From NCBI RefSeq assembly GCF_013373865.1, contig NC_050469.1:19832046-19896045 (forward strand): 64,000 bases of DNA. Reading direction: 5' to 3'. The stretch's first letter is position 1, and each line of letters opens with the position of its first letter. This document shows, in pieces, positions 54,201 to 64,000 of this stretch. The position numbers were made by a program, and so were the translations under genes. The stretch is from Monomorium pharaonis. Taxonomy: Eukaryota; Arthropoda; Insecta; Hymenoptera; Formicidae. The notes beneath the pieces were generated by a model. The model saw nothing but the letters and a program-made list of their open reading frames with translations, ran no database searches and had not been told where the DNA came from.

Positions 54201-57200
54201 AAGTGAGCCGGGAGTAAACCGGGAGTAAGCCGGAAGTGAGCCGGAAGTTAGTCGGGAGTGAGCGAGAAATGAGTCGGGAGTGAGCCGGGAGTGAGCCAGG
54301 AGTGAACCAGAAATGAGCGAGTGAGTGAGCGAAGAGTGAGCCGGGAGTGAGCAAGGAGTGAGCCGGGAGTGAGCCGGGAGTGAGTCGGGAGTGAGTCGGG
54401 AGTGAACCGGGAGTGAGTCGGGAGTGAGCCAAGAGTGAGCCAGGAGTGAACTAGGAGTGAGCGAGTGAGTGAGCGAAGAGTGAGCCGGGAGTGAGCCGGA
54501 AGTGAGTCGGGAGTGAGCGAGGAGTGAGCCGGAAGTGAGCCGGGAGTGAGCCAGGAGTGAACAAAGAGTGAGCGAGTGAGTGAGCAAAGTGTGAGCCGGG
54601 AGTGAGCGAGGAGTGAGACGGGAGTGAGCCAGAAGTGAACCAGGAGTGAGCGAGTGAGTGAGCGAAGAGTGAATCGGGAGTGAGCGAGGAGTGAGCCGGG
54701 AGTGAGCCGGGAGTGAGCCGGGAGTGAGCCAGGAGTGAACCAGGAGTGAGCAAGTGAGTGAGCAAAGAGTGAGCCGGGAGTGAGCGAGGAGTAAGCCGAG
54801 AGTGAGCCCGTAGTGAGCCGGGAGTGAGCCAGGAGTGAGCCAGGAGTGAACCAGAAGTGAGCGAGTAAGTGAGCGAAGAGTGCGCCGGGAGTGAGCGAGG
54901 AGTGAGCCGGAAGTGAGCCGGGAGTGAGCCAGGAGTGAACAAAGAGTGAGCGAGTGAGTGAGCAAAGTGTGAGCCGGGAGTGAGCGAGGAGTGAGACGGG
55001 AGTGAGCCAGAAGTGAACCAGGAGTGAGCGAGTGAGTGAGCAAAGAGTGAATCGGGAGTGAGCGAGGAGTGAGCCGGGAGTGAGCCGGGAGTGAGCCGGG
55101 AGTGAGCCAGGAGTGAGCCGGGAGTGAGCGAGTGAGTGAGCGAAGAGTGAGCCGGGAGTGAGCGAGGAGTGAGCCGGGTGTGAACCGGGAGTAAGCCAGG
55201 AGTGAGCCGGGAGTGAGCCGAGAGTGAGTCGGGAGTGAGCGAGAAGTCAGCCGGGAGTGAACCGGGAGTAAGCCGAGAGTGAGTCGGGAGTGAACCGGGA
55301 GTAAGCCGGGAATGAGTCAGGAGTGAGCCAAGAGTGAACCAGGAGTGAGCGAGTGAGTGAGCGAAGAGTGAGCCGGGAGTGAGCCGGGAGTGAGCCGGGA
55401 GTGAGTCGGGAGTGAGCCGGGAGTGAGCCAGGAGTGAGCCAGGAGTGAACCAGGAGTGAGCAAGTAAGTGAGCAAGGAGTGAGCGAGAAGTGAGCCGGGA
55501 GTGAACCGGGAGTAAGCCGGAAGTGAGCCGGGAGTGAGCCGAGAGTGAGTCGGGAGTGAGCGAGAAGTCAGCCGGGAGTGAACCGGGAGTAAGCCGGGAG
55601 TGAGCCAGGAGTGAACTAGGAGTGAGCGAGTGAGTGAGCGAAGAGTGAGCCGGGAGTGAGCCGGGAGTGAGCCGGAAGTGAGTCGGGAGTGAGCGAGGAG
55701 TGAGCCGGAAGTGAGCCGGGAGTGAGCCGGAAGTGAGCCGGGAGTGAGCCAGGAGTGAACCAGGAGTGAGCGAGTAAGTGAGCGAAGAGTGAGCCGGGAG
55801 TGAGCCGGGAGTGAGCCGGGAGTGAGCCAGGAGTGAGCCAGGAGTGAACCAGAAGTGAGCGAGTGAGTGAGCGAAGAGTGAGCCGGGAGTGAGCGAGGAG
55901 TGAGCCGGGTGTGAACCGGGAGTAAGCCAGGAGTGAGCCGGGAGTGAGCCGAGAGTGAGTCGGGAGTGAGCGAGAAGTCAGCCGGGAGTGAACCGGGAGT
56001 AAGCCGGGAGTGAGCCGGGATTGAGCCGGGAGTGAGTTGGGAGTGAGCGAAGAGTCAGCCGGGAGTGAACCGGGAGTAAGCCGGGAGTGAGCCGGGAGTG
56101 AGCCGAGAGTGAGTCGGGAGTGAGCGAGAAATGAGCCGGGAGTGAGCCGGGAGTGAGTTGGGAGTGAGCGAAGAGTCAGCCGGGAGTGAACCGGGAGTAA
56201 GCCGGGAGTGAGCCGGGAGTGAGCCGAGAGTGAGTCGGGAGTGAGCGAGGAGTGAGCCGGGAGTGAGCCGAGAGTAAGCCGAGAGTGAGTCGGGAGTGAA
56301 CCGGGAGTAAGCCGGGAATGAGTCAGGAGTGAGCCAAGAGTGAACCAGGAGTGAGCGAGTGAGTGAGCAAAGAGTGAGCCGGGAGTGAGCGAGGAGTAAG
56401 CCGAGAGTGAGCCCGGAGTGAGCCGGGAGTAAGCCCGGAGTGAGTTGGGAGTGAGCCAGGAGTGAGCCAGGAGTGAACTAGAAGTGAGCGAGTAAGTGAG
56501 CGAAGAGTGCGCCGGGAGTGAGCGAGGAGTGAGCCGGAAGTGAGCGAGGAGTGAGCCGGGAGTGAGCCGGGAGTGAGCCGGGAGTGAGCCAGGAGTGAAC
56601 CAGGAGTGAGCGAGTAAGTGAGCGAAGAGTGAGCCGGGAGTGAGCCGGGAGTGAGCCGGGAGTGAGCCAGGAGTGAGCCAGGAGTGAACCAGAAGTGAGC
56701 GAGTGAGTGAGCGAAGAGTGAGCCGGGAGTGAGCGAGGAGTGAGCCGGGTGTGAACCGGGAGTAAGCCAGGAGTGAGCCGGGAGTGAGCCGGGAGTGAGC
56801 CGGGAGTGAACCGAGAGTAAGCCGGGAGTGAGCGAGGAGTGAGACGGGAGTGAGCCAGGAGTGAACCAGGAGTGAGCGAGTGAGTGAGCGAAGAGTGAAT
56901 CGGGAGTGAGCGAGGAGTGAGCCGGGAGTGAGCCGGGAGTGAGCCGGGAGTGAGCCGGGAGTGAGCCAGGAGTGAACCAGGAGTGAGCGAGTGAGTGAGC
57001 AAAGAGTGAGCCGGGAGTGAGCGAGGAGTAAGCCGAGAGTGAGCCCGGAGTGAGCCGGGAGTGAGCCAGGAGTGAGCCAGGAGTGAACCAGAAGTGAGCG
57101 AGTGAGTGAGCGAAGAGTGAGCCGGGAGTGAGCGAGGAGTGAGCCGGGTGTGAACCGGGAGTAAGCCAGGAGTGAGCCGGGAGTGAGCCGGGAGTGAGCC

Positions 57201-57848
57201 GGGAGTGAACCAGGAGTGAGCGAGTGAGTGAGCGAAGAGTGAATCGGGAGTGAGCGAGGAGTGAGCCGGGAGTGAGCCGGGAGTGAGCCGGGAGTGAGCC
57301 GGGAGTGAGCCAGGAGTGAACCAGGAGTGAGCGAGTGAGTGAGCAAAGAGTGAGCCGGGAGTGAGCGAGGAGTAAGCCGAGAGTGAGCCCGGAGTGAGCC
57401 GGGAGTAAGCCCGGAGTGAGCCGGGAGTGAGCCAGGAGTGAGCCAGGAGTGAACCAGAAGTGAGCGAGTAAGTGAGCGAAGAGTGCGCCGGGAGTGAGCG
57501 AGGAGTGAGCCGGGAGTGAGCCGGGAGTGAGCCGGGAGTGAGCCAGGAGTGAACCAGGAGTGAGCGAGTAAGTGAGCGAAGAGTGAGCCGGGAGTGAGCC
57601 GGGAGTGAGCCGGGAGTGAGCCAGGAGTGAGCCAGGAGTGAACCAGAAGTGAGCGAGTGAGTGAGCGAAGAGTGAGCCGGGAGTGAGCGAGGAGTGAGCC
57701 GGGTGTGAACCGGGAGTAAGCCAGGAGTGAGCCGGGAGTGAGCCGGGAGTGAGCGAGGAGTGAGCGAGGAGTGAGCGAGGAGTGAGCGCGTGAGTGAGTC
57801 GGGAGTGAGCCGGGAGTGAACCGAGAGTAAGCCGGGAGTGAGCGAGGA
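51263..57848. repeat. Minisatellite array, 11-bp unit CCGGGAGTGAG
   Basis: About 6.6 kb of tandem units, on the order of 600 by length. The core is CCGGGAGTGAG with variants such as CCAGGAGTGAA, GCGAGGAGTGA and TCGGGAGTGAG. The units are interrupted every 80-150 bases by a GCGAGTGAGTGAGC block. The plus strand is G/A-rich with a CpG and a CCGG in most units. Because 11 is not a multiple of 3 and the minus-strand unit has no stop, all minus frames stay open and give the same 11-residue period (LTPGSLPAHSR-like), while each plus frame meets TGA within 33 bases. The long minus frames, including the one at 51,030-55,043, are therefore artefacts. Higher-order duplications are present. Confidence 0.97.
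52372..54081. repeat. Tandem duplication of an 843-bp higher-order unit
   Basis: The sequence from about 52,372 recurs 843 bases later and matches at every place I compared across some 860 bases, including private variants such as AAGCAGTGAGC, GAACTAGG and GAAGTGTGAG. The match ends near 54,081. A more diverged third version follows (the GAACTAGG landmark recurs at 54,448, 921 bases after copy 2). 843 is a multiple of 3, so the copies also look like repeated protein segments on the minus strand. Confidence 0.9.
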
Positions 57849-57888
57849 GTGAGCCAGTGAGTGACTGAGTGTGTGAGTGAGTGAGTGA
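57849..57888. repeat. GAGT tetranucleotide border, right side
   Basis: The 11-bp units decay back to (GTGA)n with a short GTGTGAG variant, then to unique sequence. Confidence 0.85.
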
Positions 57889-57924
57889 AAAAGGGTGCAA
57901 GGAAGGGAGCAAACGAGCGAACGT

Positions 57925-58050
57925 AACTAGATAAATATGTAGCTAGGTAGCTAGGTAGCTAGGTAGCTAGATAGCAGTAAGTATGCAAGTAGGTTTGTAT
58001 GTCGGTATATATGTATGTAGGTAGGTATGTAGGTATGTATGTATGTATAA
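57925..58050. repeat. (TAGC/TAGG/TATG)n tetranucleotide repeats
   Basis: AGCTAGGT repeats pass into TAGGTATG and TATGTATG runs. The period is 4 bases, so these are not TTAGG telomeric repeats. Confidence 0.9.
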
Positions 58051-58162
58051 TTAAACTTTAAATTTTTTTATTTAAAATTGCAGAAGACGTTTGATTAATG
58101 TAAATGAAAGATAGAGAAAATCAAATTGCAATTATTATTATTTTTAAAGTAAAAAGTCAAAT

Positions 58163-58196
58163 AGCGCACGCGCAGCGCGCGCTTGTAATGTTCTAG
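58163..58196 (+). mobile_element. Helitron-like 3' terminus, copy 2
   Basis: A GC-rich hairpin at 58,163-58,183 has nine pairing positions with one mismatch around a three-base loop (AGCGCACGC against GCGCGCGCT). Nine bases later comes CTAG at 58,193-58,196, then T. It aligns with 50,564-50,597 including the AT-rich lead-in (TATTTTTAAA.., AAAAAGT.AA.TAGCGC). It is the cleaner of the two and lies about 310 bases past the array, so the array could be internal to the element ending here. Confidence 0.65.
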
Positions 58197-58370
58197 TGTT
58201 CCAGAAAATAGTAATCAAAGATTGACGATCACAGTTATTACCGAATAAACATATGAATTTTATGGATTGCATCCTTGCGTGAAAATAATGTCCTGTATGT
58301 ATGTTGCAAGGTCGTAACTGTTATAGTTTCGTTAAGAATTTAAGAGCCAGAATAGATGTAGACACATGCA

Positions 58371-58404
58371 CATACACACACACACACGTGCGCGCATGCA
58401 TGCG
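58371..58404. repeat. Alternating purine-pyrimidine tract (CA)n-(CG)n-(CATG)n
   Basis: ACACAC runs into GTGCGCGCATGCATGCGC. Such tracts favour Z-DNA in vitro; no function is claimed. Confidence 0.85.
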
Positions 58405-61300
58405 CAGCAATAGTGACAGTAAGTTTCTTTTCGATATGCGATCGGATAGATATAAAGTTATAAGAGAATTATAAGTAAATTAATATGGTTATATTACTTT
58501 ATGCCCTCTAATTTATAAATTAATTTATACAAAAGTTTTTAATATTTCTACCAGCGTTAAATATCTATCTAATTATTCGCAAAAACGGAAAAAATTTACT
58601 TAAATATTTCTTACAAATATAAATATATTTTTTAATGTAAAAATGTATCTTATATATAATTAAAATATATATTCGAGAAGTTTACATATCAAAACTGCAT
58701 AACAATAAATAAAAGAATAGATAAATAGATAAATTTTTATGAAGATTAAACTTTGCTAATCTATTACAAACCAATATCTCGCAACAATTTCGAAGTACAA
58801 GCAAAATAGTATAATTAAAAAAATTTTTAATTTGTTGGTACAATAAATTTTAATTTATTTAATTTAGTATAATTAAAAGAAATTCTTAGAAGTAAATAAG
58901 TTCTTAATAATCGAATGCGTTAATTCAATATAAGTTTAGAATTAGTAACATTTAGTATTAGTATCTTCGAACAATTCGAGATCTGTATTGCGGTCATGTC
59001 AAAGAAGTCATTATAGTCCGAATGCTCGAAAAGGTTAAGAGTAGAAATAAACCGGAGTAGAATGAGATAATCGGTGTTTTCGTCCGAAAAAGCTGACGAT
59101 AATAGTGGGAAAACGCGAAGAAACTCGTATATTAAGTTAGAAACTTCTGACACAGCGGACTACTTTCGGCTGGTACGGCCAATCGTGTTTGTGTAAACGG
59201 ATTTGCTGTGCTATTACATTTCGTAATTGAGCAGGAAATTGTAAGTTACTTTGCGTATGGTAATCCTTGCGAGTAAATGTGCGTATTACGTGGTAAAGTG
59301 AGAAAGGTATACACACTACGGTGTATTTGGCCAAAATAAAATTTAAAATTTAGTCCAATATGCAATTGCTCCCGGATTATATTGAAATGTCGATTTGCGG
59401 GATTCTTCCTCAACCGAAATGGGATATTCCATTCACGGAATGCCGAACGTAAAAATTCATGTTTCAAATCCATTAGCCTTTCTGTTTCATTGTAACTGTA
59501 TCGATCCGCGGTACAAAGCGCAGTTAATCTACGTCCTATTCTGCTTGTCGACGAAGTTTGCCATTTATCGTAGCCCGGGTTAAATTCAAATGACTTTCTG
59601 GGTCACCTTGGGCGCGAAAGGACGTTTCACGACGATGTGATTGTCGGTGATATTTCCTTTACTTTTCCTTTTTTTTTTAAATTTTAATTTGTACCGTTTT
59701 TCGTCATTGTGCATTAATATGTTCGTAAACGCACATTGAGTTTGGCTGATCTCATTGTCCACTTGTTCTTATATTCTTTGTCCTTGTTCCTCACAGTCTT
59801 TACTTCTTTCATCGAAATAGGTTTAAGAGGAGAACCTCGAAGTGAGCTTTAAGACGGCTTATTGCGGCGGTCGACATGAAAAGAATCGAGTGGTTCGTGA
59901 CGAGGCGAGAAGAACGAAACAAAGCGAAAAAGAAATACTATCTTGCTTTTGTCTACTAATATTTTATATTTGTGAGGCTTCATCACTGTAAAAAACAAAA
60001 TAAATATTTATAAAATTTAAAATTTTTAACATCTTTAGATCTTATTTAACTGATATTTAAAATTTTCTAAAGTTTTCTGTGACAATAGATGCCAACCATA
60101 TAAAAAATATTGTTAGAAGCACTTTTTAAAATTTTTAAAAATAAGAATATGTCTTAAAAAGTTCAAAATAATAATTTTTTAATAATTTTATAATTTTTAC
60201 AATAATTTTTTTCATAATATTGCAATAATTATGTTAAATAAAATAACTTTCTCTATTTTTATATGCTACTGTAAATTAAATTTTTAACAAAATTTTATAA
60301 TTGCGTGCGTAGCAGGATTTTTATTAATATAAAATAAAGTGAGTTTAGAATGAGGCAAATATTGATTGAAATTCTTTAAAAGGATTTATTTTAAAATTAT
60401 ATTAAATATGTGCAAGGAAAGGAAAAAGATAAAGAGAAAAGAATATTCATACTGTCACTAATTTACATCTGTTAGCTTGCTTTTAATTAACATGACCTAT
60501 TAAGTGCTTTCAAGCGTGGAAAATACCATCATATGACATATTCTAGTACATCATTGTTTATGTATATTCGACTTATCGTTTATGTATATTTGATTATTTC
60601 CATATTTAAATTATTATTTACAGCTAATCCTTTACAAATTGGCTGAACGTTTGGGAAATGTTATGTGTGTTATTAATATCGATTTATATATACATATATT
60701 ATAATTATACCATATGTCAATGTATGTTTAATATGTTTAGTTATTGCACAGGACAGCTAATTTCCGAAAATTACAGAACCGAGAAAAAAGTCATTTCGGA
60801 CAAATCGAGATACAAATTAAGTATATAAAATAATTTATTTTTGTATAAAATTTAATATAAAAAAATAAAAAGTAAAATAAGCAATTTTGCATTAAAAATA
60901 TAATCTACTTATTTGCAACATCCAAATTCTAATTTTTTATATTAGAATTATTAAAACTAGTGTGTGTATTTTTAATACAAAAAGATAGGAACATTATTGA
61001 AAATTCTATAGTACATTTTAATTATATAAATTAATGTCATTACATTTGTAATAATAAATCAAATAACTTAAACCAAATGTAAATAATATGAGAAATAAGA
61101 AGTACCATTTGATGGCAACGGAGCTTGGTGTTTAATAATATTTTTACATATCAATTATTAAAAAAATTTTTTTCAGTTCTACAAATTGCACACTGATATA
61201 GTTATCGGATTTAAAACGCAAACGTAATCAATTAAAACTAGAAATAATATGTCAAATTCATACGGTCATTAAGTTTAATAATAATGTTACAAGAATCTTA
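58405..61300. other. Non-coding, no gene recognised
   Basis: AT-rich with a GC-richer, complex block at about 59,150-59,640. Overlapping short frames there on both strands (59,246-59,473 minus, 59,395-59,583 plus) have no recognisable domains, so it could be regulatory DNA. Confidence 0.45.
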
Positions 61301-61399
61301 AAAACCATAAAAAATTTCTTGCAGAAAATATTACCTAGCCAGGATTTAAATCTGGAACTTGCTTATTCCGTAATAGTCTAGTAGAATTAAATTTTTGGG

Positions 61400-62490
61400 G
61401 GAAAAAAAATTGGAGACTCACATTTGACTGTGCGTAAAGTACAATTAATGTGCGTAGATTAAGATAGGCATGTTTGCCACTCGCAAAAAGTTAAGGATTA
61501 TTGCAAAATTACGAGTTAAAGTGAGGAAAAAGTAATTTTTTGCTTGCGACTCGTAAACTAAAAACGGAATCCAAAAAAGTATCAAATAAAAGTTGTAGGT
61601 ATTAAGTAGATCTGCAATAATAAATTTTATTTGTTAACATTGTTAATTAGTTTAGTTGTAAAGTAGAAAAATCCTAAAAAATGGCCGTTTCTTAAATTGT
61701 TAATAACTTTCTTAAAAATTAACTAAAGCATTTGAAATTACAGGAAAAATAGCTTTTATGACGATAAAAAAGTGTATCAAATTTCATCAAAAAATATTAA
61801 CAACTTTTAATGTCAATCGTTTATCCAAAACGCGCTCCACTAAAATTTAATTTCTACATTTTTAAGACCACAAACCCGAATCAAAGTTTTTTCTCTTTTT
61901 AAAAAGTTGCAGTAACATATATCGGTATTACAAAATGTGTGTAATACAATTAAGTGCCTCAAATAAACGTATAAAAAATAAGCCTAATTAACAATTAAAT
62001 AACTTTTAAAATATTAACTCTATCAAAATAGGGTAAAATGCATTTAAAAGATGCAATTTTTCTTTAAATTAAAAAAAACATTGTCCTAGCTTACTTAGAA
62101 ACCAAGATATGTTTTTCTTTTAAAGATCACTGTTGCTACAGTTATAAATATTAAGAGCTGAAATTTTGACAGCGTTTTATTAAATAGTTAAAGTAGCCTT
62201 TCCTAAAAGTTCGAAGTGATTCATGAAGATTGACCACTGTAAACGTGTTAACAAAAGCAGTATCACTCGAGAGCGGCGGCCGGCGCGGCGGCGCGCGCGC
62301 GCGCGCGCGCACATCGTCTACTAGCGCGTGGCCAGACGAGCGCATACAAAATTGATCTGGCACGTTCAAATTACTTCAATCGTCAATATCTCGGGAACGT
62401 CCTAGAAAGACGATTTTTTTTAACTGGGCTATCTCGACGAGACAAGATTTTAATGAGCTAAACTATTTTTTTATATCTCCTTAAGTAAAC
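61400..62490. repeat. Possible degenerate interspersed repeat
   Basis: The texture differs from its surroundings: AATAACTTTCTTAAAAATTA-like phrases recur (61,700s and 62,000s), along with ATATCTCGGGAACGT near 62,388. The style resembles decayed interspersed repeats. I found no terminal repeats or coding relic, so the boundaries are approximate and the call is weak. Confidence 0.25.
62268..62312. repeat. (GGC)/(GC)n tract
   Basis: GCGGCGGCCGGCGCGGCGG is followed by about eleven GC dinucleotides, in AT-rich surroundings. It is a strong Z-DNA-type sequence and a likely sequencing or assembly trouble spot. Confidence 0.95.
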
Positions 62491-64000
62491 ATTCTAATTA
62501 ATTTTTTCTTTTTTTAAATTATTTATTTCACGCGTTAAATACGTATAAATAATTTATATATCTATGCGGCGTATACATCTGCTCTATGTAATTATAATTT
62601 AATTTTTTTATTACTTTCATTGCAAGAAATGTGTACGTTTTTTATTTTTTTGCATAATTTAGCACAATTAACAAACATTTATATTTAAAAAAACTAATGT
62701 TATATTACTAATATTTGATTGTAGGTTAAGGTTAATTTAATGACAACATTAATGCAAAAATTGTACTAAATTATAGATATGATGAAACTTATCGCGATAA
62801 CTCTAGTATTAGTTTAAGAGAACGTTTTTTTGTTAGATGACTATATATATCCAATAATTGGATATTAAATCCAATATGAATAATACAAATATTCATTACA
62901 TTTAGTTACTTTTGATTCTCTGCGATTTTTTTTCTTCTCTCTTTCTCTGTCTTTATTTTTCTTTCTCTCTACTTCAAATATCCTTAAGCGATTTATGTAG
63001 AAGTAGGGGAACCATTCGTTTATCTCTTTGTGCTATATTACGTTATCTTTCTTTCGCCCTAAATCACATTTGCACCGACATTGAATTTTCTGCCATAACG
63101 CTTGTCCATCAAACTACCTTCTCCTTACATTATCAGATTTAATGAAAAGATACTTTTAGCAGCTTTTTACTCTTTGCTATTTTGCTGACATTTCTTCTTA
63201 TAACTGATAAAAAAGGATAAAAAAGAAAAATGAGAAAAACAAAGAAGAGAAATAAAGATTAAGGAAGAAGTGATGCGAATGAGAATGAGAAAGGAAAGAA
63301 GAGCGGCGTGAAAGCATTGTAGTGGCCAGGCAAAGATCTTTGCGAAGCAAAAGAGAGCAGAAGAGATAGAGGTATCCTGGTGTATTTTTAACGTGGCTTA
63401 TCTGGCCAAAGAACGAGCAGCTAAACAACATACGAGGGGAAGAAGGGGCTGATTTAAAAGCCTCAGTGACTCTCAATTTGCATATCATACCTGCCAAAAT
63501 CAAACAAGCTAACAAGTACAGTAATTTTAAGTGTTTATCTTTAGCATTTATATGTGTATATATTTTTTAAAATGAATTTGCATCGCTACATAACTGTTAG
63601 CAAAATATTGCAAAGAGAATATTCTTTTACGCCAATTACTATCGCAAACAGCGACGAGTTAAAAATGGGATCACTGTTTAACATTCCAGCAATGCGCGGC
63701 TGCTAAAAATAATATTGACACATAGTAACGCTAATAGCACTAATATGCTTTTTGGCTATAACATTTTAATTCGACAGATGATGTATGCGGCTCGAATTTC
63801 TGTTTTAGTTTCGACTTCGGGCTATATACGATCCGATCTCGGTTTGAGTTGACTCACTAGGTGATTTCAGAAGGGGATCCTATTTGCTATTCGTGTATAA
63901 CTATATGTCTATCGCTATCTAACGTTATCCTACAAACTATGTAAATTTAACTATGCTGCAATAATCTTTTGATCTGCACCAAGTGCAAATTATATTATAT
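62491..64000. other. Non-coding, no gene recognised
   Basis: AT-rich, then a pyrimidine-rich stretch (62,925-62,980) and a purine-rich stretch (63,205-63,310). The 105-codon minus frame at 63,198-63,515 owes its Phe/Ser-rich end to the purine tract and has no recognisable domain. Confidence 0.5.

Noticed and set aside
51030..55043. 1337-codon minus-strand reading frame (and the overlapping 729-, 576-, 529-, 300- and 274-codon frames)
   Set aside because: Produced by an 11-bp tandem unit with no minus-strand stop; every frame gives the same periodic peptide, and the frame runs into unrelated flanking sequence with no gene structure.
51056..57888. CRISPR array
   Set aside because: Units are contiguous and 11 bp long with no unique spacers, and the context is eukaryotic.
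57925..58050. Telomere-like TAGG repeats
   Set aside because: The period is four bases (TAGC/TAGG/TATG), not the insect TTAGG pentamer.

Overview
This window looks like AT-rich nuclear DNA from an insect, most likely a hymenopteran and plausibly an ant. The reasons are long AT-rich non-coding stretches with no bacterial-type gene packing, one small gene with an 81-bp GT-AG intron, a degenerate mariner element, a piggyBac-type TTAA insertion, several MITE-like inverted-repeat elements and abundant microsatellites. The order-level guess is inference; nothing here identifies the species.

Layout. At the far left (52-522, minus strand) is the only host coding gene I can support: a two-exon gene for a roughly 129-residue protein with one membrane segment. 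From about 540 to 38,290 I find no coding exon. This stretch alternates between very AT-rich DNA and GC-richer, CpG-containing islands (notably 10,040-10,620, 14,030-15,340, 17,150-17,760 and 21,430-21,900) that could be regulatory DNA or unrecognised first exons. It also holds microsatellites and two MITE-like elements (16,425-17,023 and 18,051-18,254). A TTAA-flanked non-autonomous piggyBac-type element lies at 38,291-39,110. A GC-richer island with a palindromic homeodomain-type site follows at 39,340-39,640.

The right part is dominated by repeats. A deleted, frameshifted mariner copy (48,181-49,071) is followed 11 bases later by a foldback MITE (49,083-49,218). Next come a pair of diverged direct repeats carrying a 16-bp palindrome, and a Helitron-like 3' terminus (GC-rich hairpin plus CTAG) ending at 50,597. 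A 6.8-kb tandem array (51,056-57,888) is built mainly from an 11-bp unit, CCGGGAGTGAG on the plus strand. A second, related Helitron-like 3' terminus ends at 58,196. The array holds a recent 843-bp tandem duplication and has GAGT tetranucleotide runs at its edges.

The array explains the very long minus-strand reading frames there (up to 1337 codons). An 11-bp unit without a minus-strand stop shows the same 11-residue period in all three frames, so these frames are arithmetic by-products and not a gene. The last 5.8 kb is again AT-rich non-coding DNA with a (GC)n tract near 62,300.

The most interesting structure is the 50.4-58.2 kb block: a GC-rich, CpG-dense, strongly G-skewed minisatellite bracketed by two related Helitron-type ends in otherwise AT-rich DNA. 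I saw no novel protein-coding system.
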